64,000 nucleotides of DNA from Callaeas wilsoni (GCA_013398955.1 VWPU01000926.1:248001-312000), one strand, 5' to 3'. Shown: positions 1-14,491, numbered from the stretch's first letter. Program-made: numbers and translations. The notes: generated from the sequence alone by a model not told the origin.

Positions 1-1678
1 TAAATATTAAGCTTTTAAATACTACTTTAAATATATTGGAATTTTTTTTAAATTATAATCAAATAATCAGAAACACTTATTATGGACAAAGATCCCACTG
101 AAGTGCAATTTGAGAGGTGCCTATGGACTAGCAATGAGAAAGGGTTCCTTTCAGCACAGCAATAGTTTGAGAAATTAACCCCAGACTTCATTTTCAAAGG
201 AAAACTCTCAACATTATCATAGAATCATAGCTCAGAGATGAGCTCAAATTGAAATTATGTCAAAACCATCTATTTTTGGGGCACATACGGGTAGTTAGCT
301 GGATTAAGAGGCTCCCTTGCATGATTTCATCACATAGATAAGGCTAATGATCAGGTACCAAGTGCAGTGCTAGAATTAGCATGGTAAAAAACCTTCAGGA
401 GCTAGAAATGCTGCAGTAACAGCAACAAAAATTATTCAAAAGGCAATAAATTAGTTACAGTAAAATATTTAAATAGCTCAATCTTTCAAATTATCAGAAA
501 GGTCTTATAAAGAATAAATATTTTACACTGGAATAAAATGCCAGGTAATAACAGATATCACAATGAGTAACAGATATTATAATGGAACAAAGGAGGCAAA
601 AGAACCTCAGATGGAAACAATAGCCATGTTCAATTCAGATATTTGTTGAAGATAAACTCTGCAAGGATACCACCTCTTAGAACAGATTAACAGTAGAAAT
701 GATAGATGCCTCATTTCTTAACACATTCGTATCAGATTTGGATACCATCAGACCACTGAAACAACTTACAGGACTCATTAAATGAAGAGCAAGCAGTTTT
801 TCACCCTCTGTTACAGGTCTGGATAGACGGTCTAAGGAGACATTCTGGCATTAAAGTGTATGAAACTAACGGAACATTTCTACATAATGAGTAGATATAA
901 AGACAATGATATTTAAAGATATTACATCTCTTTACAAGGCATAACTTATGAGTTAATCTCATATTTACTGACTAACACAGTTGGAAATTCTTATGGAATT
1001 TAAAATATTATTACTTTTCCCTCCCCTCATTAACTTCAACAACAAAGTTGGTAGGTAAGGATATATAGTTTAAACATATAGTCAAAAATTGCAAACAGAA
1101 GCTACTGGAACATCAAGTAATAGAACTAAGAATGGGTAAACTGCTTTTGCCAAATACCAATTCTTTCTTTGGACAATAGGAAAATAAATTATTGACGAAA
1201 AATAATTATCGCAACAAGAGGTCAGCAATATAAAGAGTTTTGTCTGGACAAACAATAAGACAGAAGACATGACAAAGGATGAATGCTAAGAACTCAAGAT
1301 TGAAAGCTAATATTGGATTGAGTAGTTAAGTAGATGGACAATAAGAAGCCTGGAACTCAGAATCGATGGAGAGCATTGATTAAGCACAATTCAAGGTTTT
1401 GCTTCTCTGAAGAGACAGAAGGGAATATTGACATCAACTTTGAGTGAGTGTTCATTTTAGTACTATAAACTAGCATGACATCAAGTGCTTGGCTTTGAAG
1501 GGCAAGAAGACTGTATACATTAAATGTTTCTAAGTAGCAGTGATCGTTGAAGGTTTTTTCTCTTATTATGGTGATTCTCAGATGACACTAAACCAAAAGG
1601 TTCAAGAAAAACCACTCACAGATACTGGCATGTCCAAAACGTATTACCACAGTTATGGAGGTTTAAAAAAGTACTTAC
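1..1678 (-). other. TBC1D22A: TBC1D22A intron, 3' part outside the window
   Basis: Intronic sequence following donor gtaagtac of the exon at 1679-1806. It is AT-rich with no coding exon that I can recognise. A short stretch around 218-245 (tcatagaatcatag) resembles the reverse complement of a CR1 tail, but it is too brief and diverged to call firmly. Confidence 0.85.
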
Positions 1679-1806
1679 TTGGTATGTGTCCCATAACCTG
1701 ATGGTACACCGTAAAGGGACTTCTCTCATCAGCAAGTTATTCATCCAACGGAAAGCAAATTGCAAGTATTTCACCTCATGCTGATCCAAGTGCCTATGAA
1801 CTTGTT
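1679..1806 (-). CDS. TBC1D22A: TBC1D22A internal coding exon: EQVHRHLDQHEV to CTIRLWDTYQ
   Basis: The last TBC1D22A exon in the window, 128 nt. The acceptor is ctgtcttcag and the donor gtaagtac; it enters in phase 1 and leaves in phase 0. The Glu split with the previous exon is followed by QVHRHLDQHEVKYLQFAFRW, MNNLLMREVPLRCTIRLWDT and YQ. This is the late TBC-domain block: the FAFRWMNNLLMRE helix and the LWD(T/S)Y signature found in most TBC proteins. HRHLDQHEV and MREVPL match TBC1D22A better than TBC1D22B. The protein should continue for about 74 more residues (by comparison with the human protein, from memory) in exons before position 1, so the gene is cut by the window edge and not by a mutation. 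No stop codon or poly(A) signal for this gene is expected here. Confidence 0.96.
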
Positions 1807-3354
1807 CTGAAGACAGAATAAACAGGTATTTTACTGCAACTTTTCTGAAGTCTTGAAGTATCAACTGCACTGTCTAAAACAATAAAATATTCCTCCAATC
1901 TCAAGGAAAGAACTTGTGGTGGTGCATGCAAATTCTTACAATGAAATTAAGAACACCCAAAATATAAATTAGTTAAACATTACACTAGACTGATTTTTCT
2001 GCCACTAGATGGATTAAATAACTGGTCTGACTCACACTATCTTAAGAAAACATTAAGATCAGTTTTACAATATACCACAAAAATATACAAAGTTATAATG
2101 TGAAATTATTAGGTACATATATCCTCATTAATTTCTTAAGCTACAAATTATTTGGGGCAAGACTACAAGAAACATGGTTTCCAAATAACATAATGGCCTC
2201 CAAAAATTAAATTTTGGCACTCAAAAAAAAAAGTATTCAATTAAGAAGGCAAAGAAGTATAAGGAAAGGACATGTAAAGGTTGCATTCATCTGAGACAAG
2301 AAAAAGTGAAATTAATGTGTAGAAAATACAGTGAGAAAGCTTAATTATTTGCAGCTTAAATAGTTTCTTAGTATTACAAGTAAATGCAAATAAAACCAGT
2401 ACAAATCTATGGCTTCCAAACCAGCACCTACACACACAGTGTTTATTGTAGAACATATACTATTTGAAAGCTGTGATAATCACTTGCATGGGTTATTGCT
2501 AGAGCTAATAGAATTAATCTACTACAAGGGTCGTCTGTATTGAGCAGAATTTTCTGCAAAAAGGATCACAGACATTCTGTTAACAGGCTTTAGTTAACAG
2601 GCTCAAATACAAAATTAACATGGTGTAGATGACAAATACTGCAGAAATGCTAATGTCTTATTTTGGATAAATTTATGACAAGAACTCTTTCTTAAAGTCT
2701 AAATAAGACATTCCTACTGTCTTTCTGTATACAAATACATTCTTTGGAGATTTTTGCTGCCCAGATCATCTCTTCATCCACAGTCAGAGAGGTGTATTAT
2801 CAGCTAAAACAATGAATAAATGCTCATCTTCCAAACTTTACAAATCTAAGAAATATCTAAAAAGGCACTAAACCACTAAATTGATTAAAATAATAATCCC
2901 AAGAGTATGACAGCACTATTACAGAAAACATTACCGAGAGATTAAGGTAACAGAAGGTAAGTGATACTCAATTATAATAAAGACTGAAAATGTTCATTTT
3001 TTTTCCCTCAAGATGTATTTTTTGGCTATATGAAAGTGTCAGTCAATATAAAACAGTTGTTTCAATATGGAAGCTGGAAGCAGAAATCTTTTCGATTTTA
3101 AAAACAATCAAAAATGAGGTTTTTTTTAAAAAATACAACATCACAACACATTACTCCAAAGGTCAACTTATCACATCTTGTCTTCAATGATAACCGAAAA
3201 CAAATATCAATGAAAATGTATTAAGCACTGGTATTTCTCCATAGCACTTGTCAGCCTCCATTTATCTGCGGCTAAAGCAGTCTTCAGCAGACCTGGTATC
3301 TATATTCCTAAAGTCATACCCTTCCACAATATAAATATAAACAAATATAGACAA

Positions 3355-3960
3355 ATTCTTAAATTGTGAGGCCCAGAACTGCACCCTGTGCTCAAGGTGA
3401 TGCTGCACCAACACTAAATGCAGTGAGAGAATCACTGTTTTGACCAGCTGGAGATGCCGTGCTTGATGCACCCCAGGATGGAATTTGTCTCCTGGCCAGG
3501 ACAAACATTTCCCTTTCTTCAGGGCTGTTCTCCAGCCACTCCTCTCCCAAACAATACCTGTGCTCAGAATTACTTCATCATGGGCACAGAAGTTGTAACT
3601 TGATCTTGTTAAATTTTCAAATCTTAAATAAATCACTGATGACTACCCAAACCTCTAATCTAACAAGATCCCTCTCCAAGGCATCTTGTTCCTAAGGAGT
3701 CAACAGCACTCCCCAGTAAAGTATCATCTGCAGACTTGGTGCATTTGACTTCTGTACCCAGATAACTGATAAAAATATTGAATAGAGCTGGCCTTAGACT
3801 TGAACCTTTGAGGACATCAATGGTGAACGCTCACCTGCCTAATGTAGCCTCACTCACTACAATCCTCTGAGCCCTGACTTCTGCCAGTTCTCCACCCACT
3901 GCACCATTATTACATCACTTATTCACGCCAAATGCTGAATAACTATTGTGTGTCTGCCTT
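3355..3960 (-). mobile_element. CR1 LINE fragment, degenerate, internal reverse-transcriptase region
   Basis: Read on the minus strand, this stretch resembles the ORF2 part of avian CR1. A segment translating as HLEHRVQFWASQFKN corresponds to the conserved HLEYCVQFWAP block, and the plus strand shows the matching words ggcccagaactgcaccctgtgctcaagg and, further on, gtatcatctgcagacttgg. Indels and stops break the frame throughout, so it is a dead copy. It lacks the CR1 3' tail. Boundaries are approximate because divergence is high. Confidence 0.75.
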
Positions 3961-5667
3961 TGCTTTAGAAAAATTTAGCTGCAAGTTAAATATACTGAAG
4001 TGAGGTAACAGGTTAAATTTATTATTTGAATGTCACATTTGGATATCTACATTGCAGACTACTATGGTTCGATAATCTAGTACATCAAGCAGGATGCAAA
4101 AAAAAAGTCAGTTTTATTTCTACGCAAAGTTACTAACTCACAAAATTTTTGTTCTTCACACAGCAGAAACAATTTTCATTTGGTTGCTTGTAGCCATTAA
4201 AAGTAAGTAATGAAGAACAATAAATTGTGCCAGTTGTGATATTTCAACTATGGTAGTTAATGGGCATAATGAATTTCTTGAAAGTTGCTTTCTAGTCTAA
4301 ACAAGCTGAAAAATGGATTACTAAACTCTGTGCTTTATACCTAATTGATGCAAGACCAAAATAGAAGATGTAAAGAAGCTAATTCTTCCTACTTTGAAAG
4401 TAATTGTAAGTAGAAGCTAATTTGCTGATAAAGGTAATTTGGACCAGCATAATCTAAATCTAAATTTTCCATTTCAATGAAAATAAGTATGTATGTGCAA
4501 TGAACAAGAAGATATATAATTACCGTCAGGTTTAAGACTTCAAGTATTTTATAAAAACTACTTCTACTGCAGTTTCTGATAGCAAAATTATTTTACAGTT
4601 AAAAAAAAATTCTTTAATCAAAATTCAAAAGAAGAATTACATTTACTAAGTTTCCCAACACTTTCAATAAATCTACACAGAAAGTTTGGGTGAAGGAAGT
4701 CCTCTGATTAAAGAATAAAATACATCCTAGAGATATATTCCAAAGTAGCATACTGTGAAAAATAGGTAACCTGTAGACATAAACCATTTATAACTATTCC
4801 TATTTTCAATCAATACACTTATTGGTACATTATTTTGAATTATCACATTTAGCCACCTTAAACAGATGCTTCTCATGTCAGATGGGCCTATACACATAAA
4901 ATATTTATTCTTCATGTCCAATATCAGTGTCTCATGCTGTTTCACTGATTTCAGAATTAAAAACTGTATGATGACAGAATCATGGACTAAATGGTTAAGG
5001 ACAGAAACAACCTGTACTAACGCATGACTCGACTGCTGTTCTGACAGGAGGATGGTGTTAGGATGAGTCCCTAGGCAAGCTTACACATAAGCAAAGAAAA
5101 ACCACAAAATAATGTAAGATAATGCCTGAACTGCCAAATTACTGTGGCACAGCAAGGTGTCACCACATCCATCTGTACAATTCATCATTTCAGAACATTA
5201 GCCTTTTGGCGCTCACCTTTACTCAAAGATTCCTATCAATCCTAGCAATAGTTTCTGATGTTTGACCTAGTTTTGAAATTTTGATTACTTAAAGTTTATT
5301 TTTTAGTCATATTTCATACCTTAAATACTTTGTTTTTAACACTATTTTATACATGTTTCATTGTAAATATAAAAAGCACTAAGTGTTAAAAATTATCTGA
5401 AATGCAGGTAAGCTAACAATCTTTCATAAAGAGGCCTTTTAGTTCAACAAAGGAAGAAAAGTGACTATTTCTCAGGAAAAGCCACACAATTTTTCTTAAA
5501 AAGTGCAAGAGTAACTGCTCTGATACCAAAGTTAAAGGAAAGTAAAATAATGAGCCAATCTTTGCCACAGGAACTTACTGGCATTGCCCTTTGCATGCAC
5601 AATGATTTTTTTGCATTGATCCTTAACGTACAAAAACATGCTATAGGAACACACTAGCACTCCTGTT

Positions 5668-6560
5668 TTCCATGGAATCATATAATCATTTAGACTGGGA
5701 AAGACCTGTAAGATCTTGATACTAAACCATTAACCTAACTGCAAAGCCCACCACTAAACCATGCCCCTAAGGGCCACATCTACACATCTTTTAAATACCT
5801 CCGGGGAGGGTGACTTCCCTGGGAAGCCTGTTCCAGTCCTTGATAATCCTTCTGGTGAAGAAATGTTTCCTGATATCCAATCTAAACCTCTCCTGCAACA
5901 ACTTCCTCTTGTCATTTCCTCCTGTCCTGTCACTTGTTATTTCGGAGAACTGACCGACCCCCACCTGGGTACAACCTCCTTTCAGGCAGTTGTAGACAAC
6001 AATAAGGTTTCCCCTGACTCTCTTTTCCAGGCTAAACACCCCCAGCTTCCTTAGCCACTCCTCATCAGACTTGTGCTCCAGACCCTTCCCCAGCTCCACA
6101 GTCCTTCTCTGGACACGCTCCAGCACCTCGATGTCTTTCTTGTAGTGAGGGTCTCAGAGCTGAACACAGGATTTCAGGTGTGGCCTCAGCAGTGCTGAGT
6201 ACAGGGACAATCACTGCCCTGGTCCAGCTGGCCACGCTGTTTCTGATATGAGCCAGGATCCCACGGGCCTTCTTGGCCACCTGGGCACACGCTGACTGAT
6301 GTTCATCCAGCTGTTGACCAGCACTCCCGGGCCCTTTTCTGCCAGGCAGCTTTCCAGCCACTCTGCCCCAGCCTGCAGTGCTGCAGGGGGTTGTCGTGAC
6401 TGAAGAGCAGGAGCCGGCATTTGGCCTTGTTGAACCTCACACAGTTGGCCTTGACCCATTGATCCAGCCTGTCCAGATCCCTCTCCAGAGCCTTCCTACC
6501 CTCCAGCAGATCAACACTCCCACCTGACTTGGTGCAAACTGACTCAGGGTGCACTCCATC
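5668..6560 (-). mobile_element. CR1 LINE fragment with 3' tail, about 0.9 kb
   Basis: A minus-oriented CR1. Its 3' end is at 5668 (ggaatcatataatcattt, the complement of the CR1 tail) and the element runs into the ORF2 reverse-transcriptase C-terminus toward 6560. Minus-strand translation shows [19 protein letters not shown] followed by [20 protein letters not shown] and, near the end, DWNRLPREV, all standard CR1 ORF2 blocks. An upstream block containing [18 protein letters not shown] is in another frame, so frameshifts separate the pieces. It is more GC-rich than the surrounding intron. It is 5' truncated and inactive. Confidence 0.93.
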
Positions 6561-9500
6561 CCTATGTTACAGTTCCCACACATGGAACCTTGCTGTCCAA
6601 AAGAAAGACACTTGTCACCAGTCAATGATTGCTTTCTTTTCTAGTACTCTATTTGTTAAAAGCTAATTTTTAATCTAATTGTCTCTCCTTCTGAATTATT
6701 TCTACATTGTTCAAAGCCAAGATGTTTACGGGATACAAAGGTAAGAGTTTGGAGGAAAATCTCAAGATCAGATGTTGCCAGATGCAGATAAGGGCTTACA
6801 ACACCCAATGTGAAATTCTGAACAAATGTAATTCTGCCAAGGCTACATCTTAGCAATGAGTTATCCCTAGTTATTTATACTAACTTTTATTAATACACAT
6901 TAATTACAAAAGAAGGTCCTGATGACTGAAGAAGACATTCTAAAGATGATAAATGTGTACCTCAAGACAAGCTCTCATCATGATACATAGTTTCACTTCA
7001 AGTAATAGTAGAGATCCAAGTCAAATATTTACATGCCAATTATATCTTGTTCCAGACTTAGTTTATTTTTTTACAACTAGTTAAAATTGTCCACTGTAAA
7101 AAATTACAATAAAAGCATTAAAAAAATCACTGAAAAGTCCTAAAAATGAAAATATGACTGGCAGAAACCCAGAAATACTGCCAATTACATTCTCCTCATG
7201 GCCTACAATTTAAAGAGAATGGTCTGTTTAAATTTAGCTCACTAAACGTATAGCTCATAGCTAGGACTGAGAAGTATCTTCATCATACACAAAAGATATG
7301 GTCCATATGCTAATACTGAAAAGCCCAAGACACTGATACCAAAGCAAAAGAAGAAAATACTAGAGGAGGGAAGGAGGGAAGGCCTTGTTCCATCATGGAA
7401 TCAAATGAAAGTAACAATTCTGTGGTATGTAACATCAAATGGAGGAAAATATTAGGAAAAACATTCAGTAGTAATCAAGAAAGATCTACCTTTCTAGCTA
7501 AAAGTTAAGAAAAACCCCACGTTTCTAGGTGGACCTCAAACTTAATATTCCAAGTGCAACAAACAACAGGGGAAACATATGTTCGATGAGACACTTCTAG
7601 GTACCATCACTGGACTTCTCTAGCCTGTTCTTCTAAATCATAGCTGTGTGCATTCATAAAAGGGTTTATGCCTTACACTTTTTAGATTCCCCATCATGTG
7701 AAACATCATTTTTCTTCCCTTTCTTATTTCTTTTAATTTTCTGTGAAAATAATAAGTTTTGGCTATTTAAAAGTTAAAGTGCTTACAGCAGTCAGGAATT
7801 TACAAATTACTTTACAGTCAGTCTCAACTCTTGCTAAGATCTCTGAACTCTGTAATAGCATACAAATATAATCTCCATGGTAAAATATAAAAATATGATT
7901 TTAAAGATATATTAATTAATTATAATGCCCAGTGAACAGCACTTAAAAGTGGGTTAAAGTATAATACAGTAATTACAATCATAAAATCAGATATAAAATA
8001 ACTACTAGTGAGCTAAATAAAATAGCTTTATTAAAATGAGAGAGAGCTTTAGAGTGCAAATTAATTGAAACAATTATGAAATTCTTACAAGATTTTCAAT
8101 CACTTCAGCACCAAGCTGACATAGAGAGATGGACCAAGAAACAAGGTCCTTATTAATCACTCATTCTCAATAGCAGCAGTAAGGTCTAAATAAATTCTAT
8201 GTCCATTTCCAATTCAAAGTGCTTTCACATGGCTGAGAATATCAGTTTTGCAAGTCTTGCAATTAGAGCTCTTTTTTCCAGATACTTCAACACAATCCTA
8301 ATTCAAAGTTATTGGTGTCTGTAAAATGTTTTACAGTATAATTAAACATGAACATAATTTTGCACGTACAATTATGCATTCTTTAACCATCAACCAAAAA
8401 ATCATTAGCGTGATTGAACACGTAACAAAGATAGATCAAATGTCATCTATTACCACAGTTTCATTATCAGTTCATTGTATGAACACCAAAGATTCAAATT
8501 AAAAACCAAATTAATTAATCTATATCTATCACGTCTGTTGAACAGATAACTTGCTGAGTTCTGATTAAACAACAGTACATGGATTAATAAGGAAATGTAT
8601 TAGTCTTGGTTAATATTTTGCCTTTTTGAGAGTCAATTTGCCTAAAGAAAAAAGCAAAACTATTTTCCCTGCAGTTTAAAAAGTTCAATCAGCAGAGAAA
8701 CTGAATATCCTTCAGAAACCATGAAAGCATTAAAACTACTCATGATGTATCTCTAAGTACTTTTTGGCTTAACTTGTCATATGAAATTAAGTTCTGAGCA
8801 GAACTACGAAACGTTTGTGTTTGGAGCATTGGACAGTTCTAGGGGAATAGACACCTTTATCTCCTGGGACAAGAACCTGCTGAATGCAAAACATCCACAC
8901 AACATTCAGACAAGAAACTGTAAGAATCCCGAGTGACGCCTGGACATTTAAAACTTTAGCAGCACATTAAAAACACACAACTCTTAAATAAACTCAGACC
9001 TTAGAAAGGATAATCCCACCAGTACTAATCCTATTTTAACGAAGGATGTTTTATAAACTTCACCAATTAAATAAGAAAACATATTTTACATAAACATTAA
9101 AAGGTTTATCAACCAACCTTTTAGACATTATCTACAGCAAATATCTGAAAGCATGAGAAGTACATAGAATGGTACAATTAAATAAGCTCTTCCACTGTGG
9201 TTAAACAAAAATGCATATAAAAATGAAAAAGTTTAACTGACTACATTTCATTAAGAACTTGATCTGCACATATTTACACACAACACATAACTAGTTCCAA
9301 CAGAGTTACATTGTAAAATTTTACGTGAATAGCAAAACTATGCAAAATACGAATTTAAGGCCACAACACAAAAGTACTTTATTACAAGTCCTTAGTTCTG
9401 GCATCATCTACAGAACTTCAGATAACTGGCCAACCAATATGTAACCCAAGAGAGAAACAAGTAAAGAAGGTATGATTAGTGGCATCAAGATTAATTTGCT

Positions 9501-11892
9501 CAGAACATTAAGACAAGAGGCAATATCTAATTTGTCTGTCATTTGATGTGAATGAAAACACATATAAAACATGGCAGCAATAAGAAAAATAGGACTTGTA
9601 AAATTATTAATAGAACATGGTCTTAAAAGGTGAAATACCATTTTAATTGCACTTAGGAATAACTAACAGTATTTCCTCAAACAATACTATTCAGTATTTA
9701 TTAAAAGTCATTCTTTTAAGCAATCTAAATATAACAACTTCAACTTTGCACTAAAAATACCTTCCTCTTAAAAAATTTTTAATTTTTTTTTACAACATTA
9801 AAATGGAAATAAACTAGAAATTGTCTCGATGAAAATATCATATGTAGGAATAGCTGTGGTAACTCTCCAGAACAGATGACCAGAAGATGCATTCACAGTG
9901 GAAACAGCAGAAATTCTGAAATTTTACTGAACGTTTGAAAAATGTAGCTGAATTCTGGATAAACTTTCTTATAAGAAAGTTAAAATGCAGCACTCTTTTT
10001 ATGTTCTTAGGTATTATTCCACCATTTCCATTTCCAAGAGAAGGGGGAAAGTATATATAGCAACAGTAAGGGCTTTTTTAATTATTATTTTTAATCATTT
10101 TCTGCATTTTTCCATCTCTTGTTACTAAAATTCAAGGGCCAATTCTACAAAAAGATTGGCGATTTTTGCTGAAAGAATATGAAACAGCAATAACAGAGAA
10201 TTTCTTTATCTACAAGAAAAAATGAGACCGAACTGTGCAGAACACAACAGAACTTAGCAAGATCTGGGCTAAGTTGTTCTAGAAAAGATGCAGAAAAAAT
10301 CCTTTCAAACCTACCCCCACACAAGATGCAGAATATTTATACTTAGTTGTCAATACTGGCTGTATAATTTTCTGTAATACTAATAAGAAGCCTACATAAA
10401 TAAAATACATTTAACATTTTAATAGGCTAAGGTTTTTTTTCCCTAGAACTGCCTTATTGCTAATTTGGAGAGAATGCTACACGATTTTAACATCTTTTAT
10501 CAATGTTTATGGAATCCCCAGACTACTTTTATCTACAAATGCTCAGCCTTCTCCAAACAGCTACCTCAAACCCTCATGTAATTACCAGTTGTCTTACAGT
10601 AAATTGAAGAAGTTGAGAAAGTTGAGACTCTTCCCTAAAAAACACCAGCCAAGTGCTAAGCACCTGTAAATTCTGGAAACACAAATCCTGAATTAATTTG
10701 GGCATTCCTATACCATGTCTCTTTGATTTCAAGCCTAAATGAAGTAAAAGTGGAAGACAGTGTGCCACGTGAGTATGACATTTTATAAACCATGAGAAAT
10801 GGTTCATGATTTAGAGCAGAGAAGCTCTACTGACCTTACAGGAAACAGAAAAGATAATTAGTTATAAGAAATTCCTGATATTATTGAGCTATCTATTGAT
10901 CCTCCGTCTCAATTTTTTTGTATAATTCCGAGAAAAATCTGAATGATGATGACAAGTAGACTAATGAGACTAAATAATGTTTTATCTTCAAACTCCATCT
11001 CCTCTGTAACAACATTCCATTAACAAACTAAAAAAAAAATTCCATTAAACACAATTTATCAAAATTATTTTCTGGATTTTAAGCAGAATGAGATTATGAT
11101 TAAATTAAGAGAGTATTTTGGCTATTTGAAGTCTTCTGCAATGTTCTGGAGTGTACACACAAGGACAGTTACTTTGAGGCGAGTTGTGATCCATAAGGCT
11201 GGGTTAATGAAGGTTGCTTAAATCACTGACATAATGCATTATCACTCTCCAAAGCACAAGCATCACCTTTCATACACTGGTAATCCATTACTATTAGCAA
11301 ATGAGCAGTACAAGCTTCCTCCATTCACACAGCTACTTACAACATCAAGATTTGCTTCACCGTGCAGTTACCCAGCATCAAGAAAATTGTGTGACACAGT
11401 ACCAACAGGAACATTATTTTCTTGCACAGTAACCTTAATGAGCACTTAGGATAAGTACTTTCTAAAAAGCAAGGCCACTGAATTTGTATCAACCATACAT
11501 TTCCCTTTAAATGCAGTACAGCAAACCCAGTATTAAAAAAAAAAAAAAGGCAAAAAGAAAATTAGGAGTAAACCACAATATTCAATTGAACTATGTCATG
11601 ATTCCACCAAAAAGCCAAGAAGTTCAGGATCCCATAGCTGAGGCATCTAAAAGGTTATGACTGCAGTACACAACCACCATTGTCTAACTAACAACTAAAA
11701 TCTTATTTTAATCTTACACATATTTGGGTGTGCTTTTCTTGCAAAAGAAAGTAACTGAGTGGGCAATCTTATAGACAAAAATAAATAGCCCAAAGAATAT
11801 TGAAAAATGTGTATCTTTACTATCCAAAACTTTTAACTGGACCCCTGCATTATAAAGGTTGTGATCAGCAATACAAAGTCCAACTGACAACT

Positions 11893-12800
11893 AATTACTA
11901 ATGGTATCCCTCCAGAGTCAGCACTGGGGCCAGTATCTTTGTTAAAAACTAACAATAGCAAAGGGTAGACTCCGTGTTTGCAAATGATACCAAAGTGGGA
12001 GGAGTGCTTGACACACTCAAAGTGAGAGCTACTATTTGAAGGGACCTTGGCAGGCTGAAGGAATGGCTAAGAGGAACTTCTGAGGTTCAGGAGAGGCAAG
12101 TGTCCTCTATCTGGGATGGAATAGTCTCATTCAGCAAGCACTGACTGTGCACAGCTTGACGGAAAGCAGCTCTGCCAAAAAGGACTTGGGGATCCTGGTG
12201 AACAACAGGCTGTACCCAAGTCAAGAATGTCCTTGCAGAAAGAAAGGCCAAACATATGTTGGGCTTTCTAAGCAAGAAAGAAGCCAACTGGTCAGGAGAA
12301 GTGATTCTTCCTCTGTATTTGCCACTTGGGAAACCATGTCTGCAGCACTACCTCCAATTCTGTGACACTGGCACACATGAGCAAGCCCAGTGGGGGCCGA
12401 GGAAGCTGGAGCACTTCACACATGAAAGGAGGATGACAGAACTGGGTTTGCTCAGCTTTAAAAAGAAGCCTATGAATAGTTGCAAGTGCCTAATGGGAGC
12501 ATGTCGAGAATGGAGCCAAATTCTTCTCAGAGGTATGCTGAGATAAAATAGAAGGTGGTGGACACAAGCTCCATTTTAAAAAATAATCATTTATATAAAA
12601 AATAAAATGACAGTGGAAGTAGTCAAACTTCCTTTAGTCTTACCCAAAGAAGCTGCAGAATCTCCATCCTTAGAATCACTCAAAACTCAACAGGGCAAGA
12701 CTCCAAACAGCCTGCTCTAAATTGGCCCTGTCCCATTACATAAAGAGAGATCAAGGCAAGGGCAAAGGCTTGGAACACTGACTTCCGGAGGCCCCATATA
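11893..12800 (+). mobile_element. CR1 LINE fragment, plus orientation, highly diverged
   Basis: A plus-oriented CR1 copy. It starts around the words ggtatccctccagagtcagcactgg (the RT segment GIPQGSVLGP in intact CR1), passes tttgcaaatgataccaaagtggg (FADDTKLG), then tctgccaaaaaggacttggg (SAEKDLG) and gtgattcttcctctgtatt. It ends near caacagggcaagactcc. Many stops and indels break it, and an AT-rich insertion or decay zone lies near 12570-12610. The 3' tail is worn and the end is approximate. Confidence 0.82.
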
Positions 12801-14382
12801 ACCTAAGCAGTTGTAAATTTCCATCAATATTTACTAGCAAACACTCATGATGTCTACTGAAAATTACAAAAAAAATTATAAAAACTCCACAACTTTATTT
12901 TAAGTTAAATAAAAAACAGAAACCCCCACCTTACTTTCAGTTACAAAGGATCATCAAAGGACAGTATAAGATGACATAACTATTTGCTACAATTGACTTA
13001 TTTTTTTAAAGTGTGAAGGTTTAAAAATAATGCTTCCTAAACCTAATAATTGATAGAAATTATTTAACTAGATCCCTAAAGCACTGAAGGTACAAATAAG
13101 ACTTCAGTATTTCTTTTTTCCTTAAACTAAACAATAATATATTGTATTATCCTGAATATTTTTGTTCAATCGAACAATAAAGTTGACTATGAGAATGCTA
13201 TTTCTAGTTTTAAAAACTTGGTTAAACAATTTGTTTATATAAATGTTAATTGACCAAGCTAAGGAAGTCTATTTATAGGAATTTTAATTATACACTTCAT
13301 TTAATATATAATCATTTGCTTCTGAAATGTAAACATCAATACTGATGCAAGACTAAAATTAAATACAAAAAAGTCCCATTATGAGAAGTTAGGTGATTTT
13401 TTAAGTAACAAAATACACTGACTTAACTATATTTTTAATAAAGACATTAGACCTAATATACAGAAATATGCCCTTATATTTTTCATATTCACTTGCATTT
13501 AAAAAAAAAAAATCTAAATCAAAAATTTTAACATACATTTAAGTTTATAGTGTAATTTTACACAAACGTTTTTCTCCTGCCCTCGGTTTTTGTTCATTAA
13601 AAATACCTTAATATTCCAGAAAAGCTCAAAGACCATTATCAAATATTAAAGATATACATACAAGCAGGCAAAATATCCTATGGCAAGCATGGGCACAAAA
13701 AAAACTTCACAGTATGTATAACAAAAAGAGGGAATTAATGTTTCCAATAAGATTATCAAATATTAAGCTACACAAGAAATATTTTTTCTAAGTCACCACT
13801 GACAGGCTAGTGTTGCAAATATATGCCTGGTTCTGCTTGGCAACATTCTGTTAATACTCTGTTCATTAATTTAACAAACTATCAAGAGAGTATGTTTAGA
13901 CTGGGCAAGCATTATCTCTTGCATTTCGTTTAATTAAACTTTGTTCTAGCTATATGACAGTCAGCATTTCATGAAAGGAATTATTTTAAGGATGAAGGTA
14001 GAAAATATTTCAAAGTGTGCCGCTAAAACATGAAAGCATAATCTAAAATTACCCCTGCACAGCCTGTAATTTATCTATAAAATTAAAGATGTTATTTCCA
14101 GAGTTCATAATTAATTGGATTCCATGGAGAAATTATGCAGGCATTCCAGATAGCAAAATGATGCACAAAGGCACAAAACATAGTGCCGAAGGACAACCAT
14201 AAACAAACCACTGTGACTTGCCTGCATTACAACAACCACTGAGGCTTAATGTGAAATGAATACTGGCTGCCTTCGGAATGTGGTCATTACTCTGCTGCAA
14301 AGAAATTGCCATTGAATTTTGATTATATTGCCTTAATAGAAAGTAATGAAAGAGGCTCATGCTCTAGTGGCTTTCTTTTAAA

Positions 14383-14491
14383 CGATACACGACAGCGATT
14401 CGCAAAGGCCAGCGTGCCACAAACCGGTGACGACACCTCACCTGAGGCAGGCGATGTCACTGCACCACTGCAGGTGACTGCAGTGACGTCG
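14383..14491. other. CpG-dense patch downstream of an exon
   Basis: Ten CpG dinucleotides occur in 109 bp (for example cgatacacgacagcgattcg at 14383-14402, and gacgtcgg near 14485-14492), in an intron where CpG is otherwise rare. It includes caggtg (E-box), tgacgtc (CRE-like) and an imperfect inverted repeat (gtcactgca at 14456-14464, tgcagtgac at 14479-14487). It could be a regulatory element, but nothing proves function. Confidence 0.55.

Noticed and set aside
218..290. Possible CR1 tail (tcatagaatcatag)
   Set aside because: Only about 15 bases resemble the CR1 tail and the following sequence does not continue as CR1. Too weak to list as an element.
4974..5010. Possible worn CR1 tail (agaatcatggactaaatggtt)
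   Set aside because: The match is short and diverged, with no further CR1 sequence on either side.
5761..6554. Several overlapping open frames of about 80-110 residues
   Set aside because: All lie inside one CR1 copy: the minus-strand frames are frameshifted pieces of its ORF2, and the plus-strand one is its antisense.
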